Shown: piece by piece, positions 34,892 to 46,260 of the stretch | How positions within the stretch are numbered: the first letter of the stretch is position 1 | How the letters are laid out: each line of letters opens with the position of its first letter | NCBI GenBank assembly: GCA_023101725.1 | Contig: JALJCO010007061.1 | Coordinates: 83,358-147,357 of the forward strand | Origin: Atherinomorus stipes | Lineage: Eukaryota; Chordata; Actinopteri; Atheriniformes; Atherinidae | DNA length: 64,000 bases | Reading direction: 5' to 3' | Position numbers and translations under genes: made by a program | The notes under the pieces: generated by a model | Seen by the model: only the letters and a program-made list of their open reading frames with translations | Told to the model about the DNA's origin: nothing | Database searches by the model: none

Positions 34892-37316
34892 TTTTTTTTT
34901 TTTTCCTTTTTACTTGTCCTGTCCAGCATCGAAGCAAGCAGAATGGAAATCTGATTGCTTTATTCTGTTGAACAGTTTTGCTTTAGCAAGCGGAGTGGGG
35001 GGGGGGGGGGGTGGAGAGAGCTCTCCAAGAGCCGCGAGCTTTGGCGCGTGGCAATAACGCAACATACGCAGTAAGATATAATGACGGCGCTGCAGGTGAC
35101 ACTGAAGACACGACTAATTCTAGGAACGTGTGAATAATGTCCAGCTCCATGCTGTAAGAGGGGAGGGCGCATCATTGTGCGCATTTATGGATGCCGGCAT
35201 TACACTTTTTTCTTTTTTTTTACTCCAGACGCAGCAGCTCGTCCACATTAGGAAGGTCGGATGAGCCGCACACAGATAAACACTGAGCTCATAGAACTGT
35301 TTAAAAATCTGATTTAGAAGCTAAAACTTTATTTCGGAAATTAATCAGAACACAGTTAAAGAAATCACCAGCGCGCTTGCTCTTGGCAAATTTAAAAAGA
35401 ATGGGAGAAGATTGCCCACGTACTGTTATTTATCTATTCTTTAGCTTTATGTTTTTTTTGCTTTATTTTTTTAGATAAGTATCTTTTGCCATCATTGTAT
35501 CCTCTCGTCTGTTTATATGCAAACGCACTGCAGTTTTATATTTGGAGGGTTTGGAGGGGAAACTGGATTTCATTCCTTGGCATTAAATTCAAATGGTGTT
35601 GTGGAGAAATTTCATTTGAGAAGCTAACCTAATGAGTCTCTTCATATTTGAGTTAGTCCGGACAGCACCGAGTCAGAGACTTTATTAACACACGTTTCCT
35701 ATGGAAGTTGTCGGATGGTGGGACGTTTGTGTGCCAGACTAGCGGGATTCGGGATGGTAGTATGTTAAAATGAAGAATGTCGGAATGCCAGCATGTAACA
35801 GCAAATTCTACCCATGTACGTAAGTAGCCCAACTTCAAACAATGGCCTCAAAACATGGAGAATCCTCACGCAACCCCGCGGGGCTTACGCTGTGACGTCA
35901 CGTTCCCAAGCTTTATGAACATAAGGCTCCACTTGATATCATGTTTATTCATTTTATTTCTTTAATTAAACATTTGTCTATTACACCATTCCATTTCATA
36001 CTGCTGGGCCTGACAAGGGAGAAATGAAAGTTAACAGAGGTAATGATAGAAAGTGAAACAGAGAGAAAGGAGTAAGGAAGAGGAAGAGAGAAAGGAGAGA
36101 AAACATGAATCCACTTCCACAGTTCACTGGTACATCTGTACCGCAATCCCTAAACAACCAAGGTCTCTGTTGGAAAACAAAACAAGCAATCCCTACAGGT
36201 AGGACCTAGTCAGCGCAATGGCTGAAGTATCCCAGAAGAGGTACAAACACACACAAGCCCTCTCAATGGGAAGTAGAGAAGAGGTAAAACCTAGTCCTCT
36301 CAATGGGAAGTAGAGAAGAGGTAAAACCTAGTCCTCTCAATGGGAAGCAGTGTCACAGTGTCAACATGCATAATAAAGGGTCTCCGTGGTGATACAGTCA
36401 TGCAGATGCAGCCTCGTCTCTGCAAGGAGGAGGAAGCCCGCAAGGCTCACGACCCAGGCCCCCAGCTGCCACCCAGAGGCCCAGAGACCCCCCCCCCCCC
36501 CCCCCCCCCAAAGAGCGGACATGCATCCCCCGCAGGGCGGCAAAGGCGGCCCCAGCCGGAGCCCCCTGCAGTCTGGAGGCCCAGGCCCCAGCGGACCAAG
36601 ACCAGCAGCTGCCGACCCCACCGGGCGCCGGGCGTCCCCCGGAGCGGGGACAGCGCCGGGCCCAGGGCCCAAGCGCCCAGGAGCAGCCCCCCCCCCCCCC
36701 CGACCCGGGCGGCCCAACTGAAACCCAGGAGGACTGGACCCCCCAGACGACACCCCCCCGGGGCAGGCCAGCCCCCCACCCCAACGTCCCTGCCTTACAC
36801 ACCTGACACCAGGGCGCCACCACCTCTACCACCCCCTACCCCGCCACCACGCTCACACACACACTCCCCACACACCTACCCCAACACTAGGGCTGAAAGA
36901 TACACCGTCACCGCATCCACATCGAGACACGGGCACCCAAGACATCAACACCGCAAGACCAACCACACAAAAGATACAGATCCCCCCGCGCCCGCCCCGC
37001 ATACAAAGCCCCGGAAGCCACAAACAAAACCGCACCCCCCACCAAAGCGCCCGGCCCCCAACCAACCCGCAGCCACACCGCACCACACCGACACCGAGAT
37101 GCCCGGCACGAACACCGAGATACGAAACCCCGCCCACACCGCCCAGCCCTACCCAACACCTCCATGTACCCCCCCCCCACACACACATACACCCACCCAC
37201 TCCGCTCTCCGACCTTACATACCCACACTCACTCCTCCCTCCACCCCCAACACTCTCCTCCCTCTACCGTCCGCACCTACCCCCACCTCCTCATACCCTC
37301 TAAACACACACATACA
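34892..37316 (-). mobile_element. Poly(A)-tailed retroposon, copy 2, with 25-bp target duplication
   Basis: Flanked by direct repeats starting CCGGAGACCACGTTGACTTC (34,867-34,891 and 37,317-37,341). The plus-strand left side is poly-T, so the insert is in minus orientation with a 3' poly(A), as in target-primed reverse transcription. It matches copy 1 (1,134 to about 2,640) but has an extra 0.9 kb at about 35,002-35,910. Its 5' end is truncated at 37,316. The plus-strand frame at 36,340-37,332 is antisense and comes from the C-rich composition. Confidence 0.85.
35002..35910. repeat. Insertion present only in retroposon copy 2
   Basis: Copy 1 reads GCGGAGCTTTATG at 1,258-1,270. In copy 2, GCGGAG and AGCTTTATG are separated by about 905 bp that starts with a G17 run. 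Only a 2-bp AG is shared at the junctions. Either this is an insertion with a 2-bp duplication, or copy 1 carries a deletion. Confidence 0.55.
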
Positions 37317-38238
37317 CCGGAGACCACGTTGACTTCATTTTGATTGGCTACACCTTATTTGGCTATGACCTTATTTGGAGAATCTAGGTCAAGCTGCGGT
37401 CGGAGTTTGCTAAAGGCTAACTGCTAGCAACATGGGCAGTTCCGACAGTGTGAGCTACGTTTATCAGACAAGGCAGCATTTAGAAAATAAATAAACTTAC
37501 AGGTAATGACAAGGTTGTGGCCCCCTCCCTCAGTGTTGCTGCAGAAGTTTTCTTTTAAATCCATTTGTTTGAAAATCCAGACCTGACTGCATAGAAGTTA
37601 CTACTAGCTCCATACATGCAGCTGAATCAGACAGGGGGAGGGGGGGGGGGGAGCGGACGGTGCATAGGCCGTTAGGAGAGAGAGGGGGGCGCTGTTTACT
37701 TGATAGTGTGCTCTTATTGGAGCAATTAAATTACGTAGAATGATAGAACTACGTAGAATGATAGCCTGCTGTCTGATTCAACTGTTTCTGAGCAGAGAGA
37801 CAAAGCTGACAGACCATAAACAGGAACTTTGATTCTCACTCTGGACATTCACATGGCCTCATCAGTGCACAACAGATCATATTATACACCCAAAACCCCA
37901 GAAAAGTGAAATTTGATGTCATGGCACCTTTAAATATTAACTGGCAATAAAATTTGAAGGCTGAGTCAGTACTGTTTGTCTTTAAAACTGGAAAAGGAAC
38001 TTAGAAACTGCAATGAAGCCGTAGACTTCAATGTTAAATGAGCTGAGAACGTTCTCTGGCAGACGTCACGTCTCGTTTCGGCTCACAGCACCACAGTCTG
38101 GTCAGATGCTGAAATGCAGCAACGTTTTCTAATAACTCATCTATGTAGCTGTGCCTCTTTTTGTTACATAGATCATCATGAAGAACGTTTTGATCTATAA
38201 AACATTGCAAAAAATGTAAAAATCATGTCATTAACACT

Positions 38239-39561
38239 TTAAAGGAGCTGTATCATGCTTTCCAAATGTTAAAAAAGAAATAGGATTAATAAGTAGATAT
38301 GTTCCCATCGTTACTATGCATGGTGTTAAATATTGTTTTTCGATGCATCTAATTTCCAACACGGAAGTAAGATGGCTGACTGTACTGAACCGCGGAGCTC
38401 TCGACCAATTGCAGCATGTTTACGCATTTTTGACGTCGCCCCGGAAGAGACACTTATTTGAAGGGTCACAGAATTGTCTGTAGCACCGGCACCGGCAGCT
38501 CTATGTGGATGTTAGTAGTAAACATTGATGGATAATTCCTCCGATCGACGGGATAAAACAGACCAGCCTGTTATGGAGCTGTCTGGCTGAAGAGTCTGAT
38601 GGAGTTTGAAGTACACGAGTACCACAGAAGTACCACAGAGACCCCTGACAAGTAAGTAAATTAGCGAACAAATATAGGCTACAGTTAGCGCTGAGCTAAG
38701 CAGCACTCACATGGATTTGTAAACTGATGGATAATCGGACTCCGATCAACGGGATAAAACAGACCAGCCTGTTATGGAGCTGTATGCGCTCGACCCAGAG
38801 TCTGATATGGAGTTTGAAGTATACGAGTACCACAGAAGTACCACAGAGACCCTGACAAGAAGTAAATTAGCGAACAAATCATAGCCTAACAGTTAGCATT
38901 GAGCTGAGAGATGTGTTGACTCACCAGTGTTGTTGTCTGTCCATGCGCGTTTATGTAGGAACTGCGCAGGTTTGAGAAGTACCCAGAGAAAAACACTTTT
39001 GCGAGATTAATGAAGTTGTGGAGGAAGTTCACGCACAAAGGAGTTTTTTCCTGCTCTGAAGTTATAACCAACATTCTGGCAAGTCGATTCATCCAGTACA
39101 ACAAATACACTCCCACGCTGAACGTAACCACGCTGAACGTAACTGCATTTTCCAACTTGCTGTCCTCTAGAGCTTAAAAAAAGAAGAAAAAAAAAGGAAG
39201 AAATTTCTCCTGAACTCTGGAGCAAACGCTGTTAGCTGATGGCTGCTTGTCTTGAGAAATCTTCCTGAGGTGTTGCTTCCTCAGAGAGTGTGTATAGGAT
39301 TCTCTGAGTTTCTGTTCAACAGAGGGCGTCTTGCTACGATACTGAGCGTGCGCATTTGGACTTTCGTGATTGGTGCCACGTCATACGTAACGGGTGGGTA
39401 GTCAGCCGTTGCAGGGAGGTAGCGCTTGGTTTAAATATTATGTAGATTACTCAAATATGCATGAATGAAGAAAAATAAGATTTAAATCATTGATGAGGAA
39501 ATAAACACTGACATGCTGAAAAGCTCTTAAAAGTCCATTTTTCATGATAGGGCTCCTTTAA
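38239..39561. mobile_element. TTAA element with internal duplication
   Basis: Ends TTAAAGGAGCTGTATCATGC and, as reverse complement, TTAAAGGAGCCCTATCATGA. Inside, a segment of about 190 bp is duplicated in tandem (about 38,520-38,705 and 38,718-38,910). In the second copy a frame reads ESDMEFEVYEYHRSTTETLT without a stop; the first copy has small deletions. No transposase was recognised. Confidence 0.8.
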
Positions 39562-39730
39562 TGTTTATGTCAAGCTTGATGCTTTTTCACTCACATGGCA
39601 AAGCATACAATTCAACCATTCACCAGTACTATCAGATCAATATCGGCCAAACACGCTCAGCCCAGGCATCAGTATCAGAAAAAAACTGTCTTGGTGCATC
39701 TCTAATAGATGCCATGGATATTTGGGTCAG
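39562..39730. repeat. Dispersed repeat (second copy at 46,033-46,175)
   Basis: Shares TGTTTATGTCAAGCT, ACTCACATGGCAA, ATCGGCC and a final GGTGCATCTCTA with 46,033-46,175. It lies directly against the TTAA element. Confidence 0.6.
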
Positions 39731-40683
39731 GCTGCTCGCTCCTTTTAATCAGTGGAGGATAAAGCTGTTTACTGATACGTAAATCCTGATTAACTGGAAG
39801 TCCTCTTTTGAATTTAAAGAACTTAGGTTGGTTGTAACACTTTGATCAGATGTTCATATGATGTGTGGCATGAATTAGAAGTTTAAAGAAGCCTTTCTTT
39901 GTTCATGCATGCAGAATAAAGTGTTTACAGCGAACACTGGGAGCATTTAGTGGAGCAATTACTCTGCAAGCCGCTTGAAAATGACTTTACTGACTAATGT
40001 GGAATTTTAATGCATTTTACAGCAAAACCCTTTTGCTTTAAAAATTTCCACAGACTTTATTTACATTTCAGGTCTTTCTCTCTCACTTTAACTTCAAAGT
40101 TTCTGCTCACCGGGAATCTGACCTTGAGCACTGCCAACAAAAAACGCTTTGAAACTAAAAGTGGAAAGATCACAGGATGTCAGCGTGGCTCTCGCACCAC
40201 GTGTCTCTTTCCCCTCTTTTTACGCCCCTTACTGCTGCACCGGCACTCAGCTCTCATCTGCTCTGCTGTCAATCAGCAGCGTGCCGAGGCTGCTGCCTTC
40301 AGCTCGACAGCTTCACAGATCCGCCGCTCAGAGTCGTGGAGAGCGCTGCAAGTTCTGAGACAGGAGGCGAGGGATCGCAGCTCCGAGTTCAAGACCAAGG
40401 CTGCAGCTTGGAGCGGTGCGCTTGATTTGTGTTGACATGTTAAGGTAAAAATACAAAGGAAAAAAACAAGCAGGGAAGGCTGGTGTAAACAATCTGAGCT
40501 GTGCTGCCTCACACTCACATTCTTGGCTGGTCTTCGCAATTTCAATTTGAAGTTTTAAAATCTTCTAAAAATGTTTTAAAACAGAATTCCTGCTAACGGG
40601 GTCGTAGCCAGAAGTTAAAAACTGAGGTCCGACATCTGCTATGGCCCACAGATCTCAAGAAGCCAACATCCATCCTCTACCCC
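39731..40683. other. Mostly unassigned; GC-richer block at 40,170-40,450
   Basis: The GC-richer block has open frames on both strands and ends at a plausible donor (TTAAG followed by GTAAAA at about 40,444). It could be an untranslated first exon, but nothing supports this beyond composition. Confidence 0.25.
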
Positions 40684-42455
40684 TTAAAGTGCATCTTTCA
40701 TTTTAAACATGTAGAAGCCTTTGTAGTGTATCAGGTCCACACTGAACATTGCCAATGTAAAAATGTACAAATACTAGTCTGACGGGGCTTTCCTGCCACT
40801 CCGTGTGAAAATAGCGCCCCCAGCGCCCCCCGGAAGTGACATAGGGGTAGGCGAACGCTCCCGACTCTATTGATAAAAACATGGATCACAGCAGGAGGCG
40901 GCGACTCTGAATACGACATTCATCACAGCTTTAATGCTGAAGGCCACAGATATATGTAGAGACATGAAAATGTGGAAAATAACATTGAAAAAAATTATTT
41001 TCTAAGGTTAGTTTGCATTTTGAGATCATGTGTACAATATGCTTGGTGTTACACATTTAGATCTTCTACGGTCTTTACACCGTTTAAAAAATATGTTCCT
41101 GTTTATCTGATTAATTTTATTTTAATTTAGCAACTATTATCATGTATTTGTTGAGGTTTTCAGTGTGTTTAAGCGACAGTTGCTGATGAATCTCCATTTC
41201 GAGAAGATGACTCTGCTCCAGTGGATCACCTGGGGCATGAATGTCCGCCGACCAGCGACTGTGTCCTTGTGTTTATTCCCACCAACAACTGGCTCTGTTA
41301 CACCTCAACAACACACAGCAGCAGGACATTTTCCCTTTGACTGTGTCCACAGATGTCTCTGCTAACAGCAGCAGGACATTTTCCCTTTGACTGTGTCCAC
41401 AGATGTCTCTGCTAACAGCAGCAGGACATTTTCCCTTTGACTCTGTCCACAGATGTCTCTGCTAACAGCAGCAGGACATTTTCCCTTTGACTCTGTCCAC
41501 AGATGTCTCTGCTAACAGCAACACCGTCTCACGGTCATACAAAGCGCTTTTACAGATTTTTAGAGACCAAATGTGGAGAAAAGTCGAGTAAGCCGCTGAA
41601 AGTGACCGAGGAGCCGAAATCATTCGTCCTGGGAGAAAGAAAAGACGTCCTGGAAGCCAAACGTGAGCTCACTCTGGAGGGACAACAGTTACTTTCCTCT
41701 TCTAGTTACTCTGCGGTCAGAATTCATCGCTTTTCCCAGGATTTTGTGCTGAAAGGCAGCGGAGAAAACACAGTGTCTGACATGGCAGCAGTCCTGCAGG
41801 TTGCGGGCGGACTGAGTCATCTCTCCCCGGTTCGTGAGTTGGCGCCACCGCTCTCTCTGTAGGAAAACAATGGGACGCAAAGCATTTTTACCACGGCTCA
41901 TGTGTACGGGCGTTTATGAGTCCCGCCCCGGCTTTGAACTCTTGATGTTAAGAGGAACAGACACAAACACTGAAACCTGCAGAAGCTCCAGCAGCTGCGC
42001 CAGCTAAAGCTAAGCTAAGCTAAGCTAAAGCTAAGCTAATGTTGCCAGGACCCTGCTGTGGGCAAGTCAGTCTAAGGAGAAGAGGACGTCTCTGGAGGCG
42101 ATCAAGAAGGTGCTGGGCAGGAGAGTTCAGCCTCAGCTGTAGAGGTGAGGTTCAGAAAGAAGATGGATGTTCAGAAAGATGATGTCTAGCTGCTAATCGG
42201 CTGTTGTCTCGCTGTTTATCTGTTATTGTTTTGCATTGGTCAGCTGTGGAATTCACAGGACTTCACCTACTCTGACGTCAGAGGTCACATGATTCCAAAA
42301 CTGTGCAGTGATTGTGAAGGAGAGTTTCATCCCCTCCCCCTCCCCTTTAAAGAAACACTTCCTGGTTCTCTTCAACTTAAGAGACCTAACAGTTACTGCT
42401 TCATCTCAGGGAATGATTTTCTGCCGTTATAAAGAACATGAAAGATGCACTTTAA
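40684..42455. mobile_element. TTAA element, full length
   Basis: Perfect 18-bp TIRs TTAAAGTGCATCTTTCAT at 40,684 and, inverted, at 42,438-42,455. It is 1,772 bp with no recognised transposase. It carries a 50-bp tandem repeat (41,316-41,520) and a short (GCTAA)n run at 42,003-42,040. A partial inverted copy is at 28,335-29,190. Confidence 0.85.
41316..41520. repeat. 50-bp tandem repeat, about four copies
   Basis: Unit begins ACAGCAGCAGGACATTTTCC with exactly 50-bp spacing (GCAGGACATT at 41,321, 41,371, 41,421 and 41,471). Copies differ by one base (CTGTGTCC against CTCTGTCC), so the array is young. Confidence 0.95.
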
Positions 42456-42587
42456 GGAGTGGCTTCAGTTTGAGGGTGTAGTGGTCACGAGTAAGGGCTA
42501 GTGGTCGTAAATGGGGTAACATTTGGTTTGGGCCTAGGTTCTTGTGACTTAAAGTATTTAAGTTACATGAGCTTGATTTGAATTCAA

Positions 42588-43775
42588 TGACGGGAATCAG
42601 GTGTTTCAATTACTTCCCTGACCACAGGTGTATAAATAAAGCAGCTCGGCATGCAGACTGTTTCTACAAACATTTGTGATAGAATGTGTCGCTCTCAGGA
42701 GCTCAGTGAATTCCAGCGTGGAACTGTGATAGGATGCCACCTGTGCAAAAATCCAGTGGTGAAATTTCCTCGCTCCGAAATGTTCCACAGTCAACTGTCA
42801 GCTGTATTATAATAGAATGGAAGTGTTTTGGGAAGAACAGCAATTCAGTCACGAAGCGGTCGACCACGTAAACTGACAGAATGGGGTCAGCGGATGCTGG
42901 AGCGCATCGTGCAAAGAGGTGGCCAACTTTCTGCAGTCAGTCACTACAGACCTCCAAACTTCATGTGGCCTTCAGATCAGCTCAAGAACAGTGACAGAGA
43001 GCTTCATGGAATGGGTTTCCATGGTGATCAGCTGCATCATCCATACATCACAAAGTGCAATGCAAAGCGTGGATGCAGTGGTGGAAAGCAGCCGCCACTG
43101 GACTCTAGAGCAGTGGAGGCGTTCTCTGGGTGATGAATCGTGCTTCTCCATCTGGCAATCTGATGGAGGAGTCTGGATTTGGCAGTTTCCAGGACAACGG
43201 TACTTGTCTGACTGCATTGTGCCAAGTGTAAAGTTTGGTGGAGGGGGGGTTATGGTGTGGGGTTGTCTTTTATGAGCTGGGCTTGGCCCCTTAGTTCCAG
43301 TGAAAGGAACTCTGAATACTTCAGCATACCAAGACATTCTGGACAATTCCATGCTCCCAACTTTGTGGGACCAGTTTGGAGCTGGCCCCCTCCTCTTCCA
43401 ACATGACTGTGCACCAGTGCACAAAGCAGGTCCATAAAGACCTGGATGCAGAGTCTGGTGTGGAGGAACTGGACTGGCCTGGCCTGCACAGAGTCCTGAC
43501 CTCAACCCCATAGAACACCTTTGGGATGAATTAGAGCGGAGACTGAGAGCCAGACCTTCTGGTCCAACATCAGTGTGACCTCACAAATGTGCTTCTGGAA
43601 GAATGGTCAAAGATTCCCATAAACACTCCTAAACCTTGTGGACAGCCTTCCCAGAAGATGAAGCTGTTCTAGCTGCAAAGATGGACCAACGTCATACTGA
43701 ACCCTGAATGGGATGTCACTGAAGCTCATCTGTGAGTCAAGCTAGGTGAGCCAATACTTTTGGCAATATACTGTA
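42588..43775 (+). mobile_element. Tc1-like DNA transposon, 5'-truncated (copy 2)
   Basis: Same family as 4,508-5,440. It lacks the left TIR but keeps the right one (CCAATACTTTTGGCAATATA). Transposase pieces: [51 protein letters not shown] with the first Asp, [29 protein letters not shown] with the second Asp, and [15 protein letters not shown] with the final Glu. Stops, shifts and a missing block between them make it inactive. Confidence 0.9.
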
Positions 43776-43776
43776 G

Positions 43777-44250
43777 TATATCGTCGCTGTCCGATGAAAA
43801 ACACGCATCTCCAAAAGTCTTACTTTTCAGGAGCATGAAAAAACTGTTTTTCTTACAAACTAATTGACAAAATAAGGCGAAGTCTGGGTTTATTGACATT
43901 TTTTAGACCCGGAATGAAACCTTGTTCTCACAATCATTGATGACCGGTTTAAATTAATTTTAACGGACATGCGTGTATTTTTGACAGCAAGCGGACATAC
44001 GTGTTTCTATTATTATGTACTCTTACGAGGTCCGGTTGACATGTGGGCCTACGGTTTCCTCTTTATGTCACACCAAGCTGGTAAACTATTTATAGCAAGT
44101 TATGCTACATTTCCGCTTAGCATGTGATGCTAATCAAGGGTTTTTCTAAGCATTTTATATTGAAATCAGGGTAATTCACAGGCGAACAGCTGTCAGATGT
44201 TGACGTGAGCGCGTCATATAATGCTGAGTGCCCGTGCGACTCTTACTAAT
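43777..44250 (+). repeat. Dispersed repeat; its start is mirrored near 49,040
   Basis: Starts TATATCGTCGCTGTCCGAT. The same 19 bases occur as reverse complement at about 49,020-49,038, and similarity continues for another 20 bases. These are probably ends of the same element family. The right limit here is not visible. Confidence 0.45.
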
Positions 44251-44366
44251 GCGGCTGTATGTCACAACGTAATGTACCGCTGTCAATTTAATTAACTTCG
44301 ATCATCTGAAAAAAGCATTGTGCTGTTCAGTTATGCTTATCCTGGACAGAAAAACTATTTTACCTG

Positions 44367-44640
44367 TCAAATGTTATCCTTCTGAACTGCAGACATCCTC
44401 TGCTGCACTGTCCCCTGTGACGTATGTCCAAGCCTTACTACAGGACATAACTGTCCCACAGAAAAGACACCTCTGATGTAAAATGCACTTCTTCCAAGTG
44501 GGACAAAAATGAGGATGCTTTTCCTCACTGCCTGGCCAGTAGAAAAACATTTTACTATCCCCAAAACTGATGAGGTGCATTTCATCTGCCTTGTACTGTT
44601 TACAGTCAGCAGCGAAGTAAACACTCAAACCAGCTGTTTA
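44367..44640 (-). other. Open minus-strand frame of unknown meaning
   Basis: An 84-residue frame contains SVYFAADCKQYKADEMHLIS and then FFYWPG and CPTWKKCILHQRCLFCG, rich in Cys and Trp. The overlapping frame is also open. I know no family for it. There is no convincing splice signal, so it may be chance or a decayed exon. Confidence 0.25.
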
Positions 44641-45427
44641 TTGTTTTCCAGATGAAATCAGATCTCATTTAAATCTAGAAAGAGGTTGGTTGCTGCTGCG
44701 TTCCTGTCTGTGGTGAACTACAGTTAACTCACCTGCCTCCTCTAGAAGCTGACAGTCCCTGGATACCCTGCATCAGCGAGCTTCCAGATTTACAAATACA
44801 ATAAAACTAAAACTTCTTGTTTTACTGGACTGTTTTAAAAGGATGTTTAGCAACTTGAAGATGAACACATCTGGCTGCAGATACTTCGACTGATGTTCCT
44901 GTTTATTTTTATCTCGGTCATTTTAATTAAATTTACCTGATACAAACTTTACCGAAATCTTGTACATTTTTAATTAAACTGTGTACAAACTTTAACGTAC
45001 TGCTGCTCATCTTGGCTAGGGCATTCTGAAAAAAAGAGATATTGCATCTCAATAAGAAACTAATTTTTAATACCAATATGGAAGAGGTGCTTTTTTTCCC
45101 AGCATACCTGTTGTCTCTTCAACAGCACACCCGATGATGCTATGTCTAGTAAGTTATGAACTATTGCTATACATGTTAACCAGTTACCATTCTATACTTA
45201 TACACTGAATATTAGCAAATACCAGGGTACAAATAAAGTCAAACTGATTTCATTAACACTCAGTAGTGACTGAAATTCATGTCAGAAAATGAAGACATTA
45301 AACTCACACAAGTTGGCACAAATACAATCAAAGAAGAATAAACACAGACCAATCAAGAATAAATTAATTGCTTGGTACTTTAACTTCAGATAAATAACAC
45401 TACAAACAAAATAGTGTACGATAGTTT

Positions 45428-45905
45428 CACTAGTTCTGTACAACAGAACTGTGTTGCACAGACAAAACTCTGTTGCAGATGTTGCAGAGTTTTGTCTGTG
45501 CAGCAGAACTGTGTTGCACAGACAAAACTCTGTTGCAGATGTTGCAGAGTTTTGTCTGTGCAACAGAACTGTGTTGCACAGACAAAACTCTGTTGCAGAT
45601 GTTGCAGTTTTGTCTGTGCAACAGAACTGTGTTGCACAGACAAAACTCTGTTGCAGATGTTGCAGTTTTGTCTGTGCAACAGAACTGTGTTGCACAGACA
45701 AAACTCTGTTGCAGATGTTGCAGAGTTTTGTCTGTGCAACAGAACTGTGTTGCACAAACAAAACTCTGTTGCAGATGTTGCAGAGTTTTGTCTGTGCAAC
45801 AGAACTGTGTTGCACAAACAAAACTCTGTTGCAGAGTTTTGTCCGTGCAGCAGAACTATGTTGCACAGATAAAACTCAAACAGTTTTGTTTGTGCAACAT
45901 AGTTG
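45428..45905. repeat. Hairpin-forming minisatellite, 8 units of 51-60 bp
   Basis: Units begin CAACAGAACTGTGTTG (or CAGCAGAACT) at 45,441, 45,501, 45,561, 45,619, 45,677, 45,737, 45,797 and 45,848. Most contain CACAGACAAAACTCTG, a 12-base loop, then its complement. The fourth and fifth units have lost 2 bases in the stem. The last unit ends in a larger imperfect hairpin (45,856-45,904, about 21-bp arms with 2 mismatches). Frames up to 194 residues are open on both strands only because the unit lacks stops. Confidence 0.95.
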
Positions 45906-46032
45906 CAGCATGCCGATCCAGCCATTTCTGTTTTTTATTAGCATCATCATAAATGTGCACGTTATTTGTTAACAAACAGAATCAAGTACATTTATATCTG
46001 TGTTCATTTGTTACCTTAAAAAAAAACAGGCT

Positions 46033-46175
46033 TAATGTTTACGTCAAGCTGGATGTCATCACTCACATGGCAAGATAAATAGTTTATCCATTCAACAACA
46101 GACATTGATCGATGTCGGCCGATACTCAGCCCAGGTATCGGACTGGAAAAACCTGGATCAGTGCATCTCTAGAAC
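46033..46175. repeat. Dispersed repeat (copy of 39,562-39,730)
   Basis: TTAATGTTTACGTCAAGCTG, ACTCACATGGCAAGATAAAT and a GTGCATCTCTAGAAC end match the copy at 39.6 kb. Confidence 0.6.
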
Positions 46176-46260
46176 AAACTAAACCCTTCTGCTTAACATT
46201 GTATTGTTGACGTGTGTGTGTGAGTATGTGGCTCCATCCGTCCGTCCGTCTGTCCCGCCA

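Larger units (their letters stand above)
34694..37933. mobile_element. TTAA element carrying a retroposon
   Basis: Left TTAAAGGAGTGATGACATAG, right (reverse complement) TTAAAGGTGCCATGACATCA. Without the retroposon it is about 790 bp. The right part is near-identical to the fragment at 20,139-20,315. The retroposon (34,892-37,316) splits it with a 25-bp duplication of its own sequence. Confidence 0.8.

Noticed and set aside
41316..41520. CRISPR-like or regulatory array
   Set aside because: A plain head-to-tail 50-bp tandem repeat with no variable spacers.
45428..45905. CRISPR-like array
   Set aside because: The spacers are not unique. The whole 60-bp unit repeats, and the context is a vertebrate genome.
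45282..45972. Cys-rich repeat proteins of 150-194 residues on both strands
   Set aside because: They are translations of the hairpin minisatellite, whose unit lacks stops in several frames.
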